Source: a bacterium (GTDB lineage: Bacteria; Sumerlaeota; Sumerlaeia; UBA8349). From it: a DNA stretch of 9,558 nucleotides. The stretch covers positions 1-9,558 of the forward strand of contig JABMPG010000559.1 of assembly GCA_013203855.1 (NCBI GenBank), written 5' to 3'. Positions 4,758 through 9,558 of the stretch are shown here, piece after piece (the first letter of the stretch is position 1; each line of letters begins with the position of its first letter). Below the pieces are notes generated by a model. The model searched no databases and was not told the origin of the DNA. It saw only the letters and a program-made list of their open reading frames with translations. The position numbers were made by a program, and so were the translations under genes.

Positions 4758-6383
4758 ATGCTCGGATTTATCGATTACCTGACCAGCCCAACCTGTTGGG
4801 CGCTTTTGTTGGGCTGTTTTCTGGCCACCAGCCTTCTCACTCCGCTGGTGACCAGTTTCGCGCACAGAATCGGAGCCGTTGACAAGGGCGGCTACCGGAA
4901 GATCTTCAAAGGCACCATGCCCCTTCTCGGCGGCCTGACGATCGCGATTCCCTTCGTAGGCGTTTGCGTTCTCGGACTCTTCAAAGCGACCTTCATGTTT
5001 GGAACTATTCAGGAAATGCGATGGGATCTCCTGTCACTGGTGATTGGCTCGGCCGCAATCGTGGGCGTGGGCATCGTGGACGACACCTGGGGGATGAAAC
5101 CGCGGACAAAACTGGCCTTTCAGAGCATGATCGCCCTTTTCGTGGCGGTGTCGGGCCACACGGTGGAGACCTTGTCCCTGCCACTGCTGGGCGAGGTTTA
5201 CCTGGGCTCGGTGGTGGGGACGATCTTCACGGTGGTGTGGATCGTCGGCATGATCAACGCCTTCAATCTGATCGACGGGGTGGACGGGTTGGCCACGGGG
5301 GTGGGGCTGATCGGCTCGGTGGGTCTGGCGATTCTTTCGATGGTCGGGGGACACACCTTCGTGGCGTTGCTGAGCCTTGCGTTGGCGGGCAGTCTGGCAG
5401 CCTTCCTGGTGGTTAATTTCCACCCGGCCCGGATGTTCCTGGGCGACACGGGAAGCATGCTGATCGGATTCTTGCTTTCGGGGATCGCCCTGATCGGCTC
5501 ATTCAAGACGCAGACGGCGGCCTTCTTCGTCGCGCCCATGCTGGTCATGGGGCTGCCGATCTTCGAGACGCTGGTTTCGATGATTCGGCGTTATTTGAGC
5601 GGGCACTCTCTGTTCGTAGGCGACAACCGGCACACGCACCACCGGCTGCTGCGCAAGGGGCTGTCCCAGCGCCGGGCGGTCCTGTTCCTGTACGCGGTTT
5701 CTCTGCTGTTCGTCGCGTCGGGAGTGATCCAGACGCTTTTCCCGGGCTGGGATCGGTGGCAGTCCTGGGCGTCGGTTTCTCTGGCAGTGGGCGCGGTGAT
5801 GTGGACCCTTCGGGTGGCGGGTTATTTTGAGAAGGCGCCGTCGACAAACCTGAAGGAAAGCCGCAAGCGCAACAATGTCTACTCGGCGTTCTCGCGCTAC
5901 GCGGGGCGGGCGCTACGCGCCGATTTCGGCTCGGTCAGCCCGGATCATATTCTCGGCTTGGGCCGTGCCCAACTCGATCTGAACCTCCTTGAGGCATGGT
6001 TCAAGGAAGGTCCGGTTCTCATCGGGAGCAGCGAGGCGTCCGACGAGTGGGATCGCGACTCGGTGGAGGAGCTGGAAGTGGAGAGCAAGGACGGGCGGGA
6101 GATTATCGTGCTGTACCAGTTCCGGCAGGAACCTGACGAGTCGGAAAGCCATAACGTGGCGGCCTGTCTGGCCTCGATATTCGATGGCTGCCATATCCGC
6201 ACGGCGGGTGTGCCGAACCCCGCTGACCTTCAGACGCCCAGCCCGCAGATCGTGTATTCCCAGATGACAGTCCGGGGCGTGGTGCCGCAAACCCGTCAGA
6301 CGATGCGCGAGTCACTGGAAAAAGGACGAGCGAGCGATCCTCACTCGGGCAGCGACGACGGCCATCACCATCAGGTTGGCTGA
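4758..6383 (+). CDS. Polyprenyl-phosphate HexNAc-1-phosphate transferase (WecA/TagO/MraY family) with C-terminal extension
   Basis: The 541-residue integral membrane enzyme belongs to the family that transfers a sugar-1-phosphate (often GlcNAc-1-P from the UDP-sugar) to undecaprenyl phosphate, the first step of many surface polysaccharides. About ten hydrophobic segments cover residues 12-355. Catalytic motifs: 'VDDTWGMKPRTKL' (107-119, D108/D109), 'NAFNLIDGVDGLA' (167-179, with N170, D173 and D176), 'FLGDTGS' (227-233), and the UDP-sugar loop 'RHTHHRLL' (291-298) that marks WecA/TagO rather than MraY. 'LGGL' near residue 57 matches the early loop. WecA-type proteins usually end near residue 350-370. 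Here about 180 soluble residues follow, with no recognised domain, an acidic centre and an end of 'GSDDGHHHQVG'. The gene stands alone, led by an inverted repeat and a good ribosome site and closed by two terminators. No glycosyltransferase neighbours are present, so the polymer made is unknown. Confidence 0.92.
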   Translation: MLGFIDYLTSPTCWALLLGCFLATSLLTPLVTSFAHRIGAVDKGGYRKIFKGTMPLLGGLTIAIPFVGVCVLGLFKATFMFGTIQEMRWDLLSLVIGSAAIVGVGIVDDTWGMKPRTKLAFQSMIALFVAVSGHTVETLSLPLLGEVYLGSVVGTIFTVVWIVGMINAFNLIDGVDGLATGVGLIGSVGLAILSMVGGHTFVALLSLALAGSLAAFLVVNFHPARMFLGDTGSMLIGFLLSGIALIGSFKTQTAAFFVAPMLVMGLPIFETLVSMIRRYLSGHSLFVGDNRHTHHRLLRKGLSQRRAVLFLYAVSLLFVASGVIQTLFPGWDRWQSWASVSLAVGAVMWTLRVAGYFEKAPSTNLKESRKRNNVYSAFSRYAGRALRADFGSVSPDHILGLGRAQLDLNLLEAWFKEGPVLIGSSEASDEWDRDSVEELEVESKDGREIIVLYQFRQEPDESESHNVAACLASIFDGCHIRTAGVPNPADLQTPSPQIVYSQMTVRGVVPQTRQTMRESLEKGRASDPHSGSDDGHHHQVG

Positions 6384-6395
6384 GAAGCAAATCTG

Positions 6396-6413
6396 CCGGC
6401 GCGAGCCGGTTTT
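6396..6413 (+). terminator. Short intrinsic terminator after the transferase gene
   Basis: CCGGC (6396-6400), a GCGA loop of the GNRA type (6401-6404) and GCCGG (6405-6409) are followed directly by TTTT (6410-6413), 12 bases after the stop. The stem is only 5-6 bp, so it may be leaky. Confidence 0.6.
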
Positions 6414-6471
6414 ACATAGATCAAGACTCAGATGGCGCGGGCTTCATTTCCCCGCTCCGTCCTGAAGAATC

Positions 6472-6497
6472 GCCCGCCAGACCGGCGGGCTTTTTTT
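6472..6497 (+). terminator. Strong intrinsic terminator in the convergent intergenic region
   Basis: GCCCGCC (6472-6478), a 5-base loop and GGCGGGC (6484-6490) form a 7-bp all-GC stem followed by seven T (6491-6497). The T run is on the + strand, so it stops transcription from the transferase gene before it runs into the convergent GH4 gene. Read from the other strand the stem lacks a good T run, though it could slow polymerase from the GH4 side. Confidence 0.85.
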
Positions 6498-6535
6498 GGG
6501 TGGTGCATGCCGGGCGGCTGCGCCACAGATTGACT

Positions 6536-8086
6536 TCAGCGGGTCTTGCTCTTTCGGACAGTCTTTTTGCTGCCCTTTTCGGCGTCTTTGGCGCGTTGGT
6601 CGGCGGCTTTGTCGGAAGCGGCGGCTATGCGGCGCATTTCGGTAGCGTTTCTTCTCATTTCGGCGATGGAACGGGTTTTGAGGCGGGCGGCGCCTTTCCA
6701 TTTTTTGGTGCCGAGGGGTTTTTCGGTGGCGAGGCGTTTTTTGGCTTTGGGGATTTCTCTTTTGTATTGGGGGAGCCATTTGGCCTGGGCGACTAGCATT
6801 TCGTCGACCATTTGCCAGATTTCGGGCGGGTTGCAGACGGCGGCGGTTAGGGGGTCGTGGAGGACGGCCTGCTTGAGAAGCGTGACGTCTCCGCGGACTG
6901 CCGCCTCGACGGCCATGCGTTGGACGTTGACGCTGGCGTTGAGGCTGGCGGCGCAGGCGAGGGGCAGGTCGCCGACCATCGGAACGTTCACGCCGTTGCG
7001 GTCGACGTAGCCGGGGACTTCGACGATGCAATCGTCGGGCAGATTGGGGATGCAGCCGAGGTTGCGGACGTTGAAGTGGCCGCGATAGGGTCGGCCAGTT
7101 TCGAGGGATTCGATGATGTAGCTGGCGTGTTCGGTGCCTCGGGTGGCGGGGGAGATGGGCGGGTCTTCGCGTTTGAGCCACTCGGGGAAATCGGTCTTGA
7201 ACCAGTCGCGGCCTTCGCGGCAGACGCGGAGGTAGCCGCCGGTTTCGCCGTTGATCCAGGAGCGCATGTCGATCCATTTTTTGATTTCGCCGGGGCGCTT
7301 GCGATACCAGGGGACGTATTCGGAGAGGTGGCCGTTGGACTCGGTGCTGTAGTAGCCGAAGCGGCGGAGGACGTCGATGCGGACTTTTTCGGTCTTGCTG
7401 TAGACGGGGTGTTTTTCGAAGGCCTTGAGGAGTTCTTCGCTTCTGACGAGGCGGTCTTTGTAAAGGATCTGGATGTACCAGGTCTGGTGGTTGATGCCGG
7501 CGCAGATGATGTCGACTTCGTCGGGGCTTTTCGCTCCGAGGACATTGGCGATCTGGCGGTGTCCGCCCTCAACGCCGTGGCAGAGGCCGATGGTGTTGAC
7601 GCCGCCGAATTCGAGGGCGGCCCAGGTGTTCATGGCGTTTGGGTTGGCGTAGCTGAGGAATAGGACGCCGGGCTTGGAGACCTCGCGCATGTCGTCGCAG
7701 AAGTCGAGAATGGCGGGGATGTTGCGCTGGCCGTACATGATGCCGCCGATGCAGAGGGTGTCGCCGACGCATTGGTCAACGCCGTACTTGAGGGGGATCT
7801 CGATGTCCTGTTCAAAGGCTTCGAGGCCGCCGATGCGGGTGACGTTGATGACGTAGTCGGCGTCGGCGAGGGCTTCGCGACGGTCGAGGTGGGAGGTGAG
7901 TGTGGCGGGCATTTTGTTCTGCTTGATGTCTTTTTCGCAGAGGCGGGCCACCATGTCGAGGTTGCGCCGGCTGATGTCATGGAATGCGAAGTGGGTGTCT
8001 TGAAGTTCGGGAACGGTGAGGATGTCCTGAGAGAGTCTGCGAGTGAAACCGACGCTTCCTGCTCCGATGAAGGCAACCTTGATCAT
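6536..8086 (-). CDS. Glycoside hydrolase family 4 enzyme (NAD+/metal-dependent), possibly alpha-glucuronidase or alpha-galactosidase type
   Basis: A 516-residue GH4 protein. These cytoplasmic enzymes cleave glycosides by an oxidation-elimination route using NAD+ and a divalent metal, usually Mn2+. Motifs: Rossmann 'IGAGSVGF' (7-14), 'GDT' (108-110), 'SYANPNAMNTWA' (145-156), 'GLCHGVEGG' (167-175) with the metal ligand C169, and 'AGINHQTWY' (196-204) with the metal ligand H200. The CHGV motif matches the CHGx class I recall for GH4 alpha-glucuronidases, whereas CHS is usual for alpha-galactosidases and CNxP for 6-phosphoglucosidases, so uronic acid specificity is a reasonable guess. From about residue 441 a 76-residue tail with 27 Lys/Arg and 8 acidic residues extends past the usual family end. 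AAGGAG (8095-8100, - strand) eight bases before the ATG fixes the start. The gene follows the sulfatase on the same strand after a 163-base structured spacer, suggesting joint degradation of a sulfated glycan. Confidence 0.9.
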   Translation of the reverse strand: MIKVAFIGAGSVGFTRRLSQDILTVPELQDTHFAFHDISRRNLDMVARLCEKDIKQNKMPATLTSHLDRREALADADYVINVTRIGGLEAFEQDIEIPLKYGVDQCVGDTLCIGGIMYGQRNIPAILDFCDDMREVSKPGVLFLSYANPNAMNTWAALEFGGVNTIGLCHGVEGGHRQIANVLGAKSPDEVDIICAGINHQTWYIQILYKDRLVRSEELLKAFEKHPVYSKTEKVRIDVLRRFGYYSTESNGHLSEYVPWYRKRPGEIKKWIDMRSWINGETGGYLRVCREGRDWFKTDFPEWLKREDPPISPATRGTEHASYIIESLETGRPYRGHFNVRNLGCIPNLPDDCIVEVPGYVDRNGVNVPMVGDLPLACAASLNASVNVQRMAVEAAVRGDVTLLKQAVLHDPLTAAVCNPPEIWQMVDEMLVAQAKWLPQYKREIPKAKKRLATEKPLGTKKWKGAARLKTRSIAEMRRNATEMRRIAAASDKAADQRAKDAEKGSKKTVRKSKTR

Positions 8087-8094
8087 GAGACGAT

Positions 8095-8100
8095 CTCCTT
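8095..8100 (-). promoter_or_regulatory. Shine-Dalgarno of the GH4 gene
   Basis: On the - strand AAGGAG lies eight bases before the ATG at 8086-8084. It is a strong site that confirms the start and the 'MIKVAFIGAG' N-terminus. Confidence 0.8.
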
Positions 8101-8128
8101 GTAGTGCTGTCCGGCGCTGTGATGTCCC

Positions 8129-8168
8129 GCCCTTTCAGGGCTGGGGTTGTTTCAGGTTCCGAAACCTG
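8129..8168 (-). repeat. Two adjacent short hairpins in the sulfatase-GH4 spacer (REP-like)
   Basis: GCCCT-TTC-AGGGC (8129-8141) and CAGGTT-CCGA-AACCTG (8153-8168) are two compact inverted repeats 11 bases apart in the 163-base spacer. On the transcribed strand the second reads with a TTCGGAA-type loop. Neither is followed by a T run in either direction, so they are not classical terminators. They resemble REP-type palindromes or processing/stability hairpins between genes of one transcript. Whether they recur elsewhere in the genome cannot be seen from this window. Confidence 0.45.
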
Positions 8169-8249
8169 GACAAGAGCCGAATGGGGCCCGCCACGCCATC
8201 TTCTTAGAAGCGGTTGCCGTTTTACTGGCTCCTGGCTACTCCTCTTTAC

Positions 8250-9558
8250 TCAGTCTTTGTATCCCCTGGCCTTGCGGCCCTCGACGAATGCGCGGGCGCG
8301 GGTGAAGGCTTCGAGATCGCCGGTGGCTCGGGGGTCTCCGGTTTTGAGCTGATAGGCCTTGAGTTGAGCCTTGAGGCGATCCCGGATCTCGGCGTAGGCG
8401 GGGTCGTCGATCACGTTTTTCATCTGCCACGGATCCTTTTCGAGGTCGTAGAGTTCCTCGGGCGCGGGGGGCGTGGTGAGGAGATCGGCGAAGGGTTTGA
8501 CCTTGGGATGATCGGGATGCTTGGAGAGGAGCACGGAGAGTGAGAGTTTTTCGGCGTTCTTCTCGAATTCGGCATCGGGTGACTTGAGGTCGGGGTTCAG
8601 GGCGCGGACGGGCATGTTGCCGTAGTAGACAACGTATTCGTAGCGGTTATCGCGGACCATGCGGCTGGCGCGGTTGAAGGGAGGCAGTTCGCCGTGCCAC
8701 TCCACTCCAGTGACGATGAAATCGCGGGTCGGATCGACCTGGCCTTCCTTGCCGGAAAGGAGGATATCGACGATGCTGCGGCCGCTCATGCTGTCGGGCA
8801 CGGGAGCTCCCGCAGCCTCGAGCATCGTGGGAGCGAGGTCGGGAAAGTTGACGAAATCTTCGACGACTCGTCCTCCCTTGACGCGGGCGGGCCACATGAT
8901 GGCGAGGGGCTCGTGGACTCCCCAGTCGTAGGGAGTGGCCTTGGCTCGGGCGGTGGCCGTGCCGTTGTCTCCGGTGGCAATGAGGAGTGTGTTTTCGAGT
9001 TCGCCGCGGTCTTCGAGGATCTGGATGATCCTTCCGAGCTGGTCGTCGGCGTAGCAGACTTCATAGAGGAAGTTGGCACGGTCGCGGCGAATGCCGGGCG
9101 TGTCGGGCAGGAAGCCGGGGACGGCGATGTCGTCGAGTGTGACGCCGTACTTTTGCTCGAGTTTCTGGTGGTTGTCCGGGGCGTAGGGCCCGTGGGGCTC
9201 CGTTGTGCCGACCCAGAAGTAGAAGGGCTGGCCTTCGGCGCGGTCTTCGAGGAATTTCTCGAAATTCGCGGGATAGTCGAGGGGGTTCATTTTTTCCTGG
9301 GGATCCTTGACCATGATGTCGTTATAGATCGCGCCGGCACACCCGGGACCGTGAGCGCCTTCGGGATAGACGCCGGGGCCCCAGCCCTTTCCGGTGCGTC
9401 CCACGTGGTAACCGGCTTTCTTGAGAATGTCAGGGAAGACGGGGAATTTCTCCGGAATCCATGCCTGGATGAAGGCGCCTTCTTCGTTCTGCCAGAAATT
9501 GCGGCCCGTGAGCACCGATGCGCGGGAAGGGGCGCAGGAGGGGGCGGAGGTGTAGCCG
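8250..9558 (-). CDS. Sulfatase (formylglycine-dependent, S1 family), 5' end beyond the window
   Basis: 435 residues of a type I sulfatase are visible, reading off the window edge. The frame stays open upstream of the internal GTG at 9515 and encodes 'SAPSCAPSRASVLTGR', the C-x-P-S-R-x-x-x-L-T-G signature. The Cys codon at 9534-9536 is the residue converted to formylglycine by sulfatase-maturing enzyme. Further active-site features are 'GKGWGPG' (about residue 56), 'EPHGPYAP' (about 120), 'TGDNGT' (about 195, metal-binding Asp-Asn) and the later Lys in 'RAKATPYDWG'. The C-terminus has the common 'EELYDLEKDPWQMKNV' block. The protein hydrolyses a sulfate ester or sulfamate, probably on a polysaccharide. 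The motif context reminds me of the heparan N-sulfatase-like branch, but I am not sure. The N-terminal Asp pair and any signal peptide lie outside the window. It is probably the first of two co-oriented genes with the GH4 enzyme downstream. Confidence 0.93.
   Translation of the reverse strand, partial: GYTSAPSCAPSRASVLTGRNFWQNEEGAFIQAWIPEKFPVFPDILKKAGYHVGRTGKGWGPGVYPEGAHGPGCAGAIYNDIMVKDPQEKMNPLDYPANFEKFLEDRAEGQPFYFWVGTTEPHGPYAPDNHQKLEQKYGVTLDDIAVPGFLPDTPGIRRDRANFLYEVCYADDQLGRIIQILEDRGELENTLLIATGDNGTATARAKATPYDWGVHEPLAIMWPARVKGGRVVEDFVNFPDLAPTMLEAAGAPVPDSMSGRSIVDILLSGKEGQVDPTRDFIVTGVEWHGELPPFNRASRMVRDNRYEYVVYYGNMPVRALNPDLKSPDAEFEKNAEKLSLSVLLSKHPDHPKVKPFADLLTTPPAPEELYDLEKDPWQMKNVIDDPAYAEIRDRLKAQLKAYQLKTGDPRATGDLEAFTRARAFVEGRKARGYKD

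Noticed and set aside
4616..4882. Small 88-codon open frame overlapping the start of the transferase
   Set aside because: It runs in another frame into the conserved transferase start and is basic and low in hydrophobic residues. It has no ribosome site as good as that at 4747-4750.
6857..7663. 268-codon open frame on the + strand opposite the GH4 gene
   Set aside because: It is rich in Gly, Ala, Val, Asp and Glu in the manner of an antisense shadow of C-ending codons, matches no family I know, and overlaps a well-supported GH4 gene fully.

Overview
The window is GC-rich bacterial DNA, probably from an uncultured, environmental or gut anaerobe. The mix of genes (a type II-style pseudopilin with a 'VGPDR' and 'YDPTNGT' C-terminus, a formylglycine-type sulfatase, a GH4 glycosidase and a 2-hydroxyacyl-CoA dehydratase-like iron-sulfur system) recalls Planctomycetota/Lentisphaerota or Hydrogenedentota/Sumerlaeota-like lineages. 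That placement is inferred from gene content only.

Left part, + strand (1-3674): an AraC-family regulator whose cupin-like N-terminal half is cut off by an in-frame TAG at 66-68. A well-spaced sigma70-like promoter (811-839) follows, then a tight operon: a GmhA-like SIS phosphosugar isomerase with all four zinc ligands, a 2-hydroxyacyl-CoA dehydratase/double-cubane-cluster-like protein split by a +1 frameshift at a GGGG run (2383-2386), and its ATP-dependent [4Fe-4S] activase. The junctions are a Shine-Dalgarno overlapping the isomerase stop and an ATGA overlap before the activase. This is the most unusual gene set here: a sugar-phosphate isomerase translationally linked to an ATP-driven low-potential reductase pair.

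Middle part, + strand (3686-6497): a pseudopilin-like protein that may have its own promoter inside the activase 3' end, a 445-base gene-free region with several GAGA/TCTC inverted repeats, and a WecA/TagO/MraY-family polyprenyl-phosphate sugar-1-phosphate transferase with an unexplained C-terminal extension of about 180 residues. Two hairpin terminators close this unit.

Right part, - strand (6536-9558): a sulfatase (5' end beyond the window, catalytic Cys present) followed downstream by a GH4 NAD/metal-dependent glycosidase with a CHGV active-site motif and a strongly basic C-terminal tail. They look like a small sulfated-glycan degradation unit converging on the transferase. No tRNA, rRNA, CRISPR array or insertion sequence was seen.
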